Notes: generated by a model from the letters alone, not told the origin. A stretch of DNA of 64,000 nucleotides from Rahnella ecdela (GCF_019049625.1 NZ_JAFMOY010000130.1:1-64000), one strand, 5' to 3'; positions 43,850-53,225 are shown, numbered from the stretch's first letter. Numbers and translations are program-made.

Positions 43850-44245
43850 TTACAATTCTTTCCCTGCAGTATTACCCGAACTCAGGGAGTAGATGTTTTC
43901 AAGATGGATAAGAATGGCAAATTTAGGAGGTCTCATACCATTTTTCTTCGCAAACTCAAGGGAATCTATATAGGGTTCGCCCTCACAAAATATCTCGGGG
44001 CTACCCACAAATCGATATCCATCGAGCCTTTCTCTGTTAATAATCGCCACTGCCATTTTTGAACCGTCGATAATATTTTGCAAGGTTTGACCGCACGTAT
44101 TTTCATTGTAGATCAACGTGCTTTCATCATATTTACGTAGAGAACGCTTAGGGCCAATATCCGGGATGCCTCCCTTGCTGGTTGTCGCCTGGATCGGAAG
44201 TTGTTTCGCTAACATGGCAATCATGGCTGCTGTTAATTTTTTCAT
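43850..44245 (-). CDS. Unknown protein, third gene of a Fur-type operon
   Basis: 131 aa. The start ATG has AAGGAG 5 bp upstream. A hydrophobic N-terminus (MKKLTAAMIAMLAKQLPIQA) could be an export signal, followed by a soluble part with two Cys (TCGQTL and EIFCEGEP). No family is recognised. It lies 50 bp after the TPR-like gene in the same direction and shares its Fur-box promoter by inference. Confidence 0.55.
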   Translation of the reverse strand: MKKLTAAMIAMLAKQLPIQATTSKGGIPDIGPKRSLRKYDESTLIYNENTCGQTLQNIIDGSKMAVAIINRERLDGYRFVGSPEIFCEGEPYIDSLEFAKKNGMRPPKFAILIHLENIYSLSSGNTAGKEL

Positions 44246-44295
44246 AAAAACTCCTTTTATTGTGGGAAGTTGTGATGTTCATCATTCTGGGGGAA

Positions 44296-44781
44296 TTAAT
44301 GAAACATCGGCGGTGGCGGAAAAGAAAGTGAGGGGGCATTCTCGCTACTGGAAGGATTCTCACGCAGGAAAATAATCATATCCTCCTGAAGTCTTTGGTA
44401 ATGACGTTCAGCAATACTGAGCATCTCCTCATTCAGTGATCCCTCCGTGAGGAGCTGGAACATAGCGGTATGCGAGCGAAGCAGTGACACTTTTGCCATC
44501 TCCATATCACCGAGGCGAATATAGAGATTTGCAAGATTATTATGTGTCACGATAAGCGCAGCGAGGGAGGATTCAAATATCTTTAGCATCACATACCCGA
44601 CAGTCTCTGAATCGATTAACCATAATTTTCTGGCCACCATGTCCTGTGCCAATACGAGCGCTTTTTGATAAAGCGCCAACGCCTCTTCATTTTGCAGACA
44701 TTCATAGGCTACATTTCCCTCATCAATAATGTCTTCCCACTCGCTTAAATAAGAAATGGAGGATGACAGTGTCGGAAACAT
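44296..44781 (-). CDS. TPR-like helical protein, second gene of a Fur-type operon
   Basis: 161 aa, helical, with two tetratricopeptide-like units: EALALYQKALVLAQDMVARK and LANLYIRLGDMEMAKVSLLR, each with the A..L-Y/G..A-L pattern. The C-terminus is Pro-rich (FPPPPMF). Probably a small adaptor or chaperone. Its ATG overlaps the stop of the first gene (TAATG-type junction at 44781). No known family. Confidence 0.6.
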   Translation of the reverse strand: MFPTLSSSISYLSEWEDIIDEGNVAYECLQNEEALALYQKALVLAQDMVARKLWLIDSETVGYVMLKIFESSLAALIVTHNNLANLYIRLGDMEMAKVSLLRSHTAMFQLLTEGSLNEEMLSIAERHYQRLQEDMIIFLRENPSSSENAPSLSFPPPPMFH

Positions 44782-44957
44782 TATTTGTCTCCCTTTTCGA
44801 TACGTATCAGTATTAGCGCAGGGCCACAGGATACCGGCACATACTCTGATGAAGGAGATGTCGGTTTACAGGCATCTTCCACGATGTTCATCGCTCTGGC
44901 TTGCCTAATTAATTCCCCGAAGGCAAAAGAACGCGTTGAGATGGTTTTCTTGACCAT
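44781..44957 (-). CDS. 58-aa protein, first gene of a Fur-type operon
   Basis: Start ATG at 44957 has GGAGGG 6 bp upstream; an upstream in-frame ATG does not. It begins MVKKTISTRSFAFGELIRQA and ends LILIRIEKGDK, with a two-Cys middle section (DACKPTSPS..., VSCGPA). No family is recognised, and it does not match HemP. Small size, leader position and iron-type promoter are compatible with an iron-stress peptide, but nothing more can be claimed. Confidence 0.55.
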   Translation of the reverse strand: MVKKTISTRSFAFGELIRQARAMNIVEDACKPTSPSSEYVPVSCGPALILIRIEKGDK

Positions 44958-44987
44958 TGTTAACCCTCCATGACTAAACATTAAACG

Positions 44988-45016
44988 ATATTAGTGAGAA
45001 TGATTATCGTTATCAA
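44988..45016 (-). promoter_or_regulatory. Fur box within a sigma70 promoter
   Basis: On the minus strand TTGATA (45016-45011) and TAATAT (44993-44988) are 17 bp apart. The 19-bp block GAGAATGATTATCGTTATC (44996-45014) matches the Fur consensus at 16 of 19 positions and fills the spacer. Fur-Fe(II) binding would block this promoter, so the operon should be expressed under iron starvation. Confidence 0.8.
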
Positions 45017-45398
45017 CGTTTATTTTCATGATAATCCCGAAGGACTACGGCGAGAAGCGCCTGCTTTTGAAGCGGGGAAAACCCCGGTAACCGAAAAATG
45101 TAGGCGCACATCGGGGAGGGGAAGGGGGAGAAACACCTGGGTAAACACTGCTGTAATATCCTGACTGCAGGGCAGCGGAGACGAAACGTTGGACAACGTT
45201 TTTCGATGCTGGAGGCCTTCTGGCAAGCCGATGAGAAGCCATTCTCACCTCCTGCCTGATATCACCTCCCTGGCGTATTTGCCGAAAGGACAACGTCAAA
45301 AACCGGAGTATCGCCCGAAACATTCTTTCTTTGCCGATCAGCGGTATAACAGAAATATCCTAACCCGGACTTTTCAGACGGTGAGACTCATGATTATA
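45017..45398. other. Intergenic region with no supported gene
   Basis: 382 bp between the divergent Fur operon and umuD. A GTTGGACAAC-centred hairpin (about 45184-45201) followed by TTTTT could be a weak terminator. Short frames here have no support. Confidence 0.3.
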
Positions 45399-45414
45399 CT
45401 GTATGCATAACCAG
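45399..45414 (+). promoter_or_regulatory. LexA box upstream of umuDC
   Basis: CTGTATGCATAACCAG matches the CTG-N10-CAG LexA consensus and is centred about 23 bp before the umuD start, as in other umuDC operons. The right half is imperfect (CCAG rather than ACAG). Confidence 0.8.
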
Positions 45415-45429
45415 TTATTGTGAGTGTGC

Positions 45430-45855
45430 ATGATGAACGTATTTTACCCCATTTCCGACCCGCGAAAGCTGCTTATCCCTTTGTTCCAGGACAAGGTTCA
45501 CGCGGGCTTTCCGTCCCCTGCACAGGACTACATCGAGAAAGGGATTGATTTAAATGAGCTGTGTATCAATCACCCTGCCGCCACCTATTTCGTGATGGTG
45601 ACCGGGATGAGTATGGTCGATGCCGGTATCTATGAAGGTTCGCTGCTTGTCGTGGATCGCAGTCTGCAAGCTAAGCATGGAGACATCATCATCGCTTCAC
45701 TGGCCGGTGAGTACACGGTCAAACGCCTTTGTACGCATCCGGTCTTTCAACTGATCCCCATGAACCCGGATTTCCCACCCATCGTGCTGCATGATGGCGG
45801 CGATGAACTGGAAGTGTTCGGGGTCGTCACGTTCAGCATCAACGGGTTTCAGTAA
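45430..45855 (+). CDS. umuD: UmuD, SOS mutagenesis protein
   Basis: 141 aa from the ATG at 45430 (45433 or the GTG at 45424 are alternatives; no strong ribosome site decides). The self-cleavage site Ala-Gly (KVHAGFPS) and the Ser61/Lys98 catalytic pair (TGMSMVD, EYTVK) are all present. RecA-stimulated cleavage yields UmuD' which joins UmuC as polymerase V. The gene overlaps umuC by one base. Confidence 0.92.
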   Translation: MMNVFYPISDPRKLLIPLFQDKVHAGFPSPAQDYIEKGIDLNELCINHPAATYFVMVTGMSMVDAGIYEGSLLVVDRSLQAKHGDIIIASLAGEYTVKRLCTHPVFQLIPMNPDFPPIVLHDGGDELEVFGVVTFSINGFQ

Positions 45856-47120
45856 TGTTTGCCCTCGCCGATGTCAACAGCTTCTACGCCAGTTGCGAGA
45901 CGGTGTTCCGACCCGATCTCAAAGGACGACCTGTCGTGGTGCTCAGCAACAACGACGGCTGTGTCATTGCCCGCAACAGGGAAGCCAAGAAGGCGGGTAT
46001 CGTGATGGGCGCGCCCTTTTTTAAAATGCGTGACCTGTTCGAGCGTCACAATATTGTAACGTTCAGCAGTAACTACGCGCTGTACGCCGACATGAGTTCG
46101 CGGGTTATGACCGTGCTGGAAGAAATGTCTCCTGCGGTGGAGGTCTACTCCATTGACGAAGCCTTCATGAATCTTCAAGGGGTCAGCAACTGCCAGAACC
46201 TGGAGGACTTTGGGCGGGAGGTGCGGGCGAAAGTCTTGCTGTGGACAGGCCTGACGGTTGGGGTCGGTATCGGACCAACGAAGACCCTGGCGAAGCTGGC
46301 AAATCATGCCGCCAAAACATGGACGAAGACCGGCGGCGTTGTTGATCTCTCACCGCTCATCCGGCAGCGAAAACTCATGGCGTTGGTCGACGTCTCGGAG
46401 GTATGGGGTGTCGGCAGACGAATAGCGAAAAAACTCAACGCAATGGGCATCAATACGGCGCTTCAATTGGCGGATGCGCCGACGCCCCTCATCCGAAAAC
46501 ATTTCAGTATCGTGCTCGAGCGAACGGTAAGGGAGCTGCGCGGTGAACCCTGCTTCGAGCTCGAGGAATTCGCACCGACCAAGCAGCAAATCGTCTGTTC
46601 CCGGTCATTTGGTGATCGGGTCACAGAATATGACCTGATGCGCGAAGCCATATACAGCCATGCTATGCGTGCAGCAGAAAAACTCCGCGGCGAGCGGCAG
46701 TTCTGTCGTCATATCTCAGCGTTTATTAAAACCAGTCCGTTCGCCGTGAATGAGGTGTACTACGGAAAGACGGCGGGCACCAAGATCCAGATCCCTTCGC
46801 AGGACAGCCGGGATATCGTGGCTGCCGCGACGAAATGCCTTGATGCCATCTGGCAGGAGGGTCATCGGTTTCAAAAGTGCGGGGTCATGCTAGGCGACTT
46901 TTACAGCCAGGGTGTGGCGCAACTCGGCTTATTTGATGAGTACAAGCCGCGGTCAAACAGTGAACAGCTTATGGCCGTGCTTGATGGGATCAACCACAGC
47001 GGAAAAGGGCGGGTGTGGTTCGCCGGACAGGGCATACAAAAGTCATGGGAGATGAAACGGCAGATGCTTTCACCGGCCTACACCACCCGCTTCAGCGACC
47101 TGATGCGCGTCAAAGTTTAA
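45855..47120 (+). CDS. umuC: UmuC, Y-family DNA polymerase V catalytic subunit
   Basis: 421 aa, the usual length. ALADVNSFYASCE and a VYSIDEAFM motif carry the catalytic acidic residues (D6, D and E of SIDEA). NNDGCVIARNREAKKAGIVM is the Y-family finger region, and the HhH and little-finger parts follow. Translesion synthesis with UmuD'2 under SOS. Ends 4 bp into the convergent SRAP gene. Confidence 0.95.
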   Translation: MFALADVNSFYASCETVFRPDLKGRPVVVLSNNDGCVIARNREAKKAGIVMGAPFFKMRDLFERHNIVTFSSNYALYADMSSRVMTVLEEMSPAVEVYSIDEAFMNLQGVSNCQNLEDFGREVRAKVLLWTGLTVGVGIGPTKTLAKLANHAAKTWTKTGGVVDLSPLIRQRKLMALVDVSEVWGVGRRIAKKLNAMGINTALQLADAPTPLIRKHFSIVLERTVRELRGEPCFELEEFAPTKQQIVCSRSFGDRVTEYDLMREAIYSHAMRAAEKLRGERQFCRHISAFIKTSPFAVNEVYYGKTAGTKIQIPSQDSRDIVAAATKCLDAIWQEGHRFQKCGVMLGDFYSQGVAQLGLFDEYKPRSNSEQLMAVLDGINHSGKGRVWFAGQGIQKSWEMKRQMLSPAYTTRFSDLMRVKV

Positions 47121-47824
47121 AGCAATGGATCACTGATCTGTTCGATTAAGTCAGCCCCGTTGTTCCTGATGTTGCCTACCTTCTTCGTGACCGGCTGCCA
47201 CGTAAATTGTGCTGGGGGCAACGACTCCTTTTCTGCAATCTCAAGTGCCCTCTCAGGTAACGTATTGCCATCCAGCCATTCTAACGCTTGTGCACGGTCA
47301 AGAACGAGCGGGCGCCGGTCGTGGATATCGACCAACCCCTCATCGCTCGCGGCTGTCACGATAACAAAGCCATCTTCCTCCGGCGTTTCTGGCGCATCAG
47401 GGTGAAACCGGCTTATTGCAGCGAAGAACAGCGGTGTATGCGATGCGTGGTGGATGAAATAGGGTTGCTTGATCTTTGAGTCGTTCGCATCTTTTTTCCA
47501 TTCATACCACCCGTCTGCCATGACAAGCGCGCGGCCCTGTTCGAAGAGCGGTTTAAACATCCGGCTCGTTGCGACGGTTTCTACCCTGGCGTTGATCATC
47601 GGTGGCCGCTTTGACTCCTTCGCCCAACCCGGCTGGTAACCCCACTTCACGGGATCGAGATAGATTTTATCATCTCGCTGATTGAGCAGGAGAACGCGCG
47701 TACCCGGCGTGACGTTGTAACGGCCGAGCGGGATATCATCAATGCCGCTGGCGAACGTTTTGTCAGGTGCCAGGACGTCGATGTAATGCGAGCGGGGCTC
47801 GTACTGAGTGAAACGTCCGCACAT
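47117..47824 (-). CDS. yedK: SRAP (HMCES/YedK-like) abasic-site sensor
   Basis: 235 aa. Starts MCGRF, giving the catalytic Cys2 that crosslinks to abasic sites after Met removal. NARVETV, DGWYEW (catalytic Glu) and H-x-R-x-P-like (HDRRPLVL) motifs of the SRAP domain are intact. The gene is convergent with umuC, so two DNA-damage proteins lie end to end. It is commonly named yedK in enterics. Confidence 0.9.
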   Translation of the reverse strand: MCGRFTQYEPRSHYIDVLAPDKTFASGIDDIPLGRYNVTPGTRVLLLNQRDDKIYLDPVKWGYQPGWAKESKRPPMINARVETVATSRMFKPLFEQGRALVMADGWYEWKKDANDSKIKQPYFIHHASHTPLFFAAISRFHPDAPETPEEDGFVIVTAASDEGLVDIHDRRPLVLDRAQALEWLDGNTLPERALEIAEKESLPPAQFTWQPVTKKVGNIRNNGADLIEQISDPLL

Positions 47825-48276
47825 ATCAGATCCTCCATTATACGTTTTTTAAGTATAGCTTGCTGCCTTGACAGCGTGTCCGCCAGAAAGAGGTGGGGAT
47901 GCGAGAACCTTATCTTTCAAAAGAAATAGGGAGGGATATCGCGCAAGTGTAAAAAGGAGGATAACTCAACAAGAGGCTGAAGCACGGGCGCAAATTATTT
48001 TGGCGGAAACTGCTCATACAACACTTCGCAGAGTGGGAAGAAATGCCACTCTGCTCTGGTAAGCGTCTGCAAGAATGCAATCTTGCGACATGAGTGCGCG
48101 TTCAAAATGCATTTCTCTTGGGCACTCGGTAATATTGTCATGAAGAGGGGGGCAGGTTCGAAAAAAAGGGGAAACACATCGCGGTATGTCCCTCTATCCC
48201 TTCATAATGAGGGAATAGAGGGACATACGAGCAGGGTCAGTCTGACGGATAGAGACCTATCGGCGTGTCCGTTGCA
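47825..48276. other. Intergenic region with a long hairpin
   Basis: 452 bp without a supported gene. The main feature is the inverted repeat at 48185-48227 described separately. Confidence 0.4.
48185..48227. terminator. 17-bp inverted repeat before the ABC transporter genes
   Basis: TATGTCCCTCTATCCC pairs with GGGAATAGAGGGACATA across TTCATAATGA, with one bulged base. It could terminate the minus-strand ABC operon ending at 48277, though no T run follows. Confidence 0.45.
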
Positions 48277-49068
48277 TTAAAGCCGCGGTGTAGTGAGGGC
48301 GATCTTGCGGTTCAATGTTTCGCTAATGGTATCCACCAATGCTTTGGTATTTTCCTGCGTGCGGATCTTGCGGGGAATATCGATACTGAATTCATCTGTG
48401 AGGGTGCCGGGTGACCCCGTCAATAACAGAACGCGGTTGCATAGCATTACGGCCTCTTCAATATCGTGGGTCACCAGAATCATCGATTTCGTTTTGATGT
48501 AATGTTTTTCCCACAGCTCCAGCAGATCCTGACGCAGCTTATGGCCGGTATAAATGTCGAGTGCCGAGAAGGGTTCGTCAAGCAACAACAGCTGCGGTTC
48601 TACCGCCAGCGCCCGCGCAAACCCTATCCTTTGGCGCATTCCTCCGGATAGCTCCTTCGGATAGGCCTCCGCATAACCCGACAGACCAATCAGGTCGATC
48701 ATATCGACCGTTCTGCGGTTCACCTCATTGGCCGGCAACCCTAATGCCTGCAGGCCAAAGGAGACATTCCCAAACACAGTGAGCCAAGGGAAGAGCGCAA
48801 ACGTCTGAAAGACCATGCTGGTATCCGGGCAGGGGCCGGTCACCGGCTGGTCATTACACACAATGGAGCCAAAGCTGCTGTCGACCAACCCGGCAATCAT
48901 CCGCAGTAAGGTGGATTTCCCTGAGCCAGACCTTCCCAGCAAGGCAACGATTTCATTTTCTCTGACGTCCAGATTGATATTATCCAGTACGCATTGCGTA
49001 TGCTTATGTCCTTTCTGAAAAGATTTGGACACGTTTTTAATTTCTAAAACAGTACGAGTATTGTTCAT
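48277..49068 (-). CDS. NitT/TauT-type ABC importer ATP-binding protein
   Basis: 263 aa. Walker A LLGRSGSGKST, signature LSGGMRQR and Walker B LLLLDEPFSALD are intact, with the LVTHDIEEAV switch typical of SsuB/TauB/NrtD. It powers the fused permease 35 bp upstream. No periplasmic binding protein is encoded nearby. Substrate could be a sulfonate, nitrate-like or pyrimidine precursor; it cannot be told from sequence. Confidence 0.88.
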   Translation of the reverse strand: MNNTRTVLEIKNVSKSFQKGHKHTQCVLDNINLDVRENEIVALLGRSGSGKSTLLRMIAGLVDSSFGSIVCNDQPVTGPCPDTSMVFQTFALFPWLTVFGNVSFGLQALGLPANEVNRRTVDMIDLIGLSGYAEAYPKELSGGMRQRIGFARALAVEPQLLLLDEPFSALDIYTGHKLRQDLLELWEKHYIKTKSMILVTHDIEEAVMLCNRVLLLTGSPGTLTDEFSIDIPRKIRTQENTKALVDTISETLNRKIALTTPRL

Positions 49069-49103
49069 GTCATATTCTCGGCTTTAATAGGTTTCTGAGC
49101 GAG

Positions 49104-50822
49104 TTAGTCAAATTTGAACCGCGTTTCTGCAAAGCGATAAAGTGGCTGCCAGATAAAAATCACGCACAGGGCAACCATAAAGCACATCGCAATACAGCCC
49201 AGCGCAGCCTCAGGATTCAATCCGGCATCGGTGGTGGTGGAAATGAATGCGCCCAACCCCTCCGTTTTCAGGGTGACGTCACCCCAATTGAGCACTTCAG
49301 CGGCAATGGCCGCGTTCCAGGCCCCGCCGGCGGCTGAAATGATGCCTGTCACGATGTACGGGAAAACGGCAGGCAAAATATACTTGCTCCACCACATCCA
49401 CCCTTTCACACCAAAAACCCGGCTCACATCCACCATCTGACTTGGGATAACAGACGCCCCGGCAATCACGTTAAACAAAACGTACCATTGCGTGCCCAGC
49501 ATGATCATTGGCACCGTCCAGGCATTGAGACTTTGGTGCCAGGTGATCAGAATGATGGTGACTATCGGATAGAAAACATTCGAAGGGATCGCTGCCATGA
49601 TCTGAATGATAGGCTGGAAAAAACGCACCCACTTTGGCCGCAGGCCAATCCAAACGCCCAGCGGCGTGAAGATCACAATGCTTAACAGCATGGCGATGAT
49701 CACCCGGGCCGCCGTCAGTCCCATCCATTCAGGGAGCTGTGAGAGGTACTGGAAGGGCAGATAACCCCACAAAAGATGACCGTAATACAAGCAGGCGACA
49801 GCAATCGCCAGATACCACAGGCTTGCCCACAGCCAGTTGAGTACCCCCAGAAAATTAAAGAGTCGATTTAACCCCAGCAGGTACCACGCTTTCGGCAAGG
49901 TAAACAGCCAAAACCGACTGAACGAGGCGCCCAGTTTGCCGAGCTGTTGACCCGTAAGCGAACGCTTCAGGCAATTATAAAACCAGGAGGTCGGCCGTTC
50001 CGCATAGGTGATATCCTCGTACTTAAACTGGCTGGCATAGCGCACCAGCGGGCGGAAAAGTAACTGATCAAACAGCACGATGTTCACCACCAGAGCCAGA
50101 ACTCCCCACAGCACCCCGTGGATACTCCCCGCATCAATGGCATGACCCAACCACGATCCGATACCGGGTAGATTGACGTTATTGTCGCCAATCGTCAGCA
50201 TCTCGGAGGCAATCAGTGCAAACCATGCCGCAGACTGAGACACCATAGTGTTCCAGAGCAACCCAGGGAAGGAATAAAGAAATCCCAGTCGCCAGAACCG
50301 CTGCCAGGGGTTGCACTGAAACGCGCAGGAGACTTCGGTGAGTTCGCTGGGGACAACGCGCAGCGTCTGATACATCGTCAGCATCATATTCCACGCCTGC
50401 CCGGTAAAGACGGCAAAGATGGCGAGCCCTTCAAGACCCATCACGCTGTGCGGATACAGACCCAGGAAGAAGGCGGTGGTGAAGGTTAAAAACCCAAGGA
50501 GAGGAACGGATTCCATGAAGTTGACGAAGGGCAAAATAACGCGGCGCATCGCTGCATATTTTGCAGCAAGTACAGCGAATACCACCGTAAAAAGTAATGA
50601 GAACACTAATCCAATCACCAGACGCAGGGTGGTACGTAAGGTGTAATAAGGTAAGTCTTTATAATCTTGAGTAATTGCCGGCATCGTACTCCCATCAAAA
50701 GGCGTATGCATACCTTGCCAGCCATAAATGAATAATCCCGCTAACAGACACAGTATTGAGATGATAATCACATCATCCAGGCCGAATTTTTTCCGGCCCA
50801 TAATAGGATTGTTCTTCTGCAT
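49104..50822 (-). CDS. Fused double-permease of a NitT/TauT-type ABC importer
   Basis: 572 aa, about twice a normal SsuC/TauC permease. Two BPD_transp_1 domains are joined: the first EAA-type loop near 155-180 (VVPSELTEVSCAFQCNPWQRF) and the second near 465-490 (IPSQMVDVSRVFGVKGWMWW). Twelve or so hydrophobic segments are present. The fusion provides both permease halves. Same operon as the ATPase. Confidence 0.85.
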   Translation of the reverse strand: MQKNNPIMGRKKFGLDDVIIISILCLLAGLFIYGWQGMHTPFDGSTMPAITQDYKDLPYYTLRTTLRLVIGLVFSLLFTVVFAVLAAKYAAMRRVILPFVNFMESVPLLGFLTFTTAFFLGLYPHSVMGLEGLAIFAVFTGQAWNMMLTMYQTLRVVPSELTEVSCAFQCNPWQRFWRLGFLYSFPGLLWNTMVSQSAAWFALIASEMLTIGDNNVNLPGIGSWLGHAIDAGSIHGVLWGVLALVVNIVLFDQLLFRPLVRYASQFKYEDITYAERPTSWFYNCLKRSLTGQQLGKLGASFSRFWLFTLPKAWYLLGLNRLFNFLGVLNWLWASLWYLAIAVACLYYGHLLWGYLPFQYLSQLPEWMGLTAARVIIAMLLSIVIFTPLGVWIGLRPKWVRFFQPIIQIMAAIPSNVFYPIVTIILITWHQSLNAWTVPMIMLGTQWYVLFNVIAGASVIPSQMVDVSRVFGVKGWMWWSKYILPAVFPYIVTGIISAAGGAWNAAIAAEVLNWGDVTLKTEGLGAFISTTTDAGLNPEAALGCIAMCFMVALCVIFIWQPLYRFAETRFKFD

Positions 50823-50947
50823 AATGTTAATTCTCAGTTGGAATTTTTATATCGATAAAAATCGATGAGCAGAGAGAATAGGGCGCAATTAACCCCTCCA
50901 TAGCAATGGAGTTATTTTTACACCGTATTCAATTTAAAAAAGTATTC

Positions 50948-50981
50948 ATTAGGGTAACAATTTAGACGTTGTTACCCTAAT
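50948..50981. promoter_or_regulatory. Perfect 13-bp inverted repeat upstream of the ABC permease
   Basis: ATTAGGGTAACAA - TTTAGACG - TTGTTACCCTAAT. The arms are perfect and the 8-bp centre short. It lies between the small gene ending at 50995 and the permease start. A T run follows on the minus strand (ACTTTTTTA), so a terminator for the small gene or an operator are both possible. Confidence 0.5.
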
Positions 50982-50994
50982 GCGTGTCACCCTC

Positions 50995-51198
50995 TCAGGG
51001 GAGAAGGCTATCGATTTGTGCTTTAACCGCACGTTGGTAATGGGTTGAAAAGTAATGCTTTAGAGTCAGGAACAACGGAAGGGGGCGCGGCGGCCGAATA
51101 GCCGGGGCTGTCATGCCTGCAGTGGCGAGCGTATCGCTAAGAGATGAAGAGCTTATCGTCTTCAGGAACATTGGGGAAATAAATTTTTTCAACAGCAT
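50995..51198 (-). CDS. Small 67-aa protein upstream of the ABC importer
   Basis: Start ATG at 51198, with GAGG 7 bp upstream. MLLKKFISPMFLKTISSSSL then a Pro-rich middle (PAIRPPRPLPLF). No family is recognised and no binding-protein signature is present. A perfect inverted repeat (50948-50981) separates it from the permease. It may be a genuine small gene or a leader. Confidence 0.45.
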   Translation of the reverse strand: MLLKKFISPMFLKTISSSSLSDTLATAGMTAPAIRPPRPLPLFLTLKHYFSTHYQRAVKAQIDSLLP

Positions 51199-51560
51199 AA
51201 AGCACCTCGATATAACAGCATCGAAATAAAGATAATCTTCGCCCGTCATTTATCGGGCTTGTGGCTCTGATTATCCTTACAGACACTGACCGGTGCTGAG
51301 GATAATCAGGGAGTGGTCGGAATACCCGACGGGGGTTCATCGTTTAACATACGCGTCCTCACTGGATTTATTATTAATTGCACCGGGATACTATCAGGGG
51401 AATATTAAACAAAACGTATATATGCACACAATTGGAGAGGATTTATCAGAGAGAATTTAATTCGAAAGGCTTTGCGTAGAAAAATAAAGAATACGTCGCT
51501 TTAGGGGGAGAACTGGCAGCAGCGCAACCGAACCGCTGCCAGTGGTGACGCTCAGACTGT
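51199..51560. other. Intergenic region with inverted repeats
   Basis: 362 bp. GCCCG-TCATTTAT-CGGGC (about 51241-51258) and TGATTATCCT ... AGGATAATCA (51268-51308, 21-bp centre) are inverted repeats of unknown role, probably operator or promoter structure for the minus-strand small gene and ABC operon. Confidence 0.4.
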
Positions 51561-53225
51561 TTACGAAGGTTTTTTCTTGGCTTTAGGTTTTGCAGCCGCC
51601 ACAACCTTCACGGCTTTGACCGCAGGTGCCGGTTCTTTGGCACTGGTCGCCTCGATGAATTTATCGTAATACTCACGAGACAATCTGCGAATCGCTTTAC
51701 CGATGTTGGCATAGTCATACTCATTGAGGTTGGCCAGCGACACACGCCATGACGGGTGCGGCGTACCAAATCCTTTGCCCGGCAGCAAGATAACGCCGGT
51801 TTCCTCGGCAAGCCTGAACAGCGCCTGATTCGGTTTTAGCCTTGCCATCATCCACTTCACAAAGTCGGCACCGTACATCTGGGTCGCCAGTTCTTCCATG
51901 TCCAGCAGGTGGTAGTAGCGCACCGAGTTTTGATCCTGCGGCATAGGCAGCCCCAGCTCGCGATACAATGCTTCCTGGCGGCGCAGTACGATACGCTTCA
52001 TTTCGGCTTTGTAAGCACCCGGCTCATCCATCAGACAAAACAGTGAGAATAACGTCATCTGTGCCTGCACCGGCGTGGAAAGACCTGCGGTATGGTTTAG
52101 CGCTACGGTACGGCTGTCGGCAACCAGCCTGTCGATGAACTTGAGTTTGCGTGGTTCCGTGGTAATGGAAGAGTAACGGTGATCCAATTGCTTTTTCTTG
52201 GCCGCGGGCAAATTGGCGATAATATTATCAATGATGTTGTCTTCATGCGTTGCCACAACCCCCATACGCCAGCCCGTTGCCCCAAAGTATTTGGAGAACG
52301 AATACACCAGAATGGTGTTGTACGGACAGATCGCAAACAGAGAGACAAAGTTGTCGGCAAAGGTGGCGTAAACGTCATCAGTGAGGATGATCAGGTCTGG
52401 ACGTTTTTTCACGATTTCCGCGATATAACGCAACGTCTCATCATCAATTCTCACCGCCGGCGGGTTGCTCGGGTTCACAAGGAAGAATGCTTTGACTTTC
52501 GGATCGAGTAATTTGTCCAGTTCAGCAGTGGTGTACTGCCACTTATTGGATTGCGGTGCATCGATGTGGATGGTCTTCAGGTTGTAATCACTGAGTTCCG
52601 GAATTTCGATGTAAGGCGTAAAGATCGGCATACCGAGGGCAATGGTATCGCCTTCGTTGATGACGTGGTTGGCCTTCAGGCTGGCGAACAGGTATGTCAT
52701 CGCCGCGGTGCCGCCTTCCAACGCGTACATATCGAATTTGCCGACAAACGGATAGTTACCGACCATTTCATTGTGGATGTACTTGCCGACAATGACTTCG
52801 GTCATCTTCAGCATACGGTCAGGCACCGGGTAGTTACAGCCCAGAATCGCTTCGCACATCTCGTAAATGAAATCACCGGCATCCAGCCCCATCTGGTCGC
52901 GCACGTAGGAGACGGCGGCTTCGATAAAGCGCACGCCGGGATTCGTTTCATGCTGTTTGGCAAATAATTCGAATCTTGCCTCAATGCCTTCGCGTTTAGG
53001 GAATCCGCCGACATGATCCATATACATGTACGAGCGTTCGGCTTCGGTCATCGCAAATAAGCCAAACTGGAAAAAACCGTGGCGCGGGGTGGTTGCAAGA
53101 AAGTTGGGGTTTCCGCGGCCTGCATTCAACATTAACTGATTGCTCTGCACAGCCTGATGCATCAGCGCATCTTTCAGTTCAAACGGGCTTAACAGCGCCA
53201 GCTTCTCGGGGTCGTCAAAATTCAT
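51561..53225 (-). CDS. aspD: Aspartate 4-decarboxylase (AspD/AsdA)
   Basis: 554 aa, the usual length of this PLP enzyme. LNAGRGNPNF, GNYPFVG, VNPSNPPAVR and the PLP-Lys motif YSFSKYFGATGWRMG (Lys312) are those of aspartate beta-decarboxylase. It converts aspartate to alanine and CO2. The C-terminal ~30 residues form an Ala/Lys/Pro-rich tail (AKPKAKKKPS) beyond the family core. It is upstream-linked with two AspT-type exchangers, so the genes form an aspartate-alanine proton-motive cycle. Confidence 0.93.
   Translation of the reverse strand: MNFDDPEKLALLSPFELKDALMHQAVQSNQLMLNAGRGNPNFLATTPRHGFFQFGLFAMTEAERSYMYMDHVGGFPKREGIEARFELFAKQHETNPGVRFIEAAVSYVRDQMGLDAGDFIYEMCEAILGCNYPVPDRMLKMTEVIVGKYIHNEMVGNYPFVGKFDMYALEGGTAAMTYLFASLKANHVINEGDTIALGMPIFTPYIEIPELSDYNLKTIHIDAPQSNKWQYTTAELDKLLDPKVKAFFLVNPSNPPAVRIDDETLRYIAEIVKKRPDLIILTDDVYATFADNFVSLFAICPYNTILVYSFSKYFGATGWRMGVVATHEDNIIDNIIANLPAAKKKQLDHRYSSITTEPRKLKFIDRLVADSRTVALNHTAGLSTPVQAQMTLFSLFCLMDEPGAYKAEMKRIVLRRQEALYRELGLPMPQDQNSVRYYHLLDMEELATQMYGADFVKWMMARLKPNQALFRLAEETGVILLPGKGFGTPHPSWRVSLANLNEYDYANIGKAIRRLSREYYDKFIEATSAKEPAPAVKAVKVVAAAKPKAKKKPS

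Noticed and set aside
43548-43892. 114-codon AT-rich frame
   Set aside because: No ribosome site or homology, and it overlaps the convergent gene ending at 43850.
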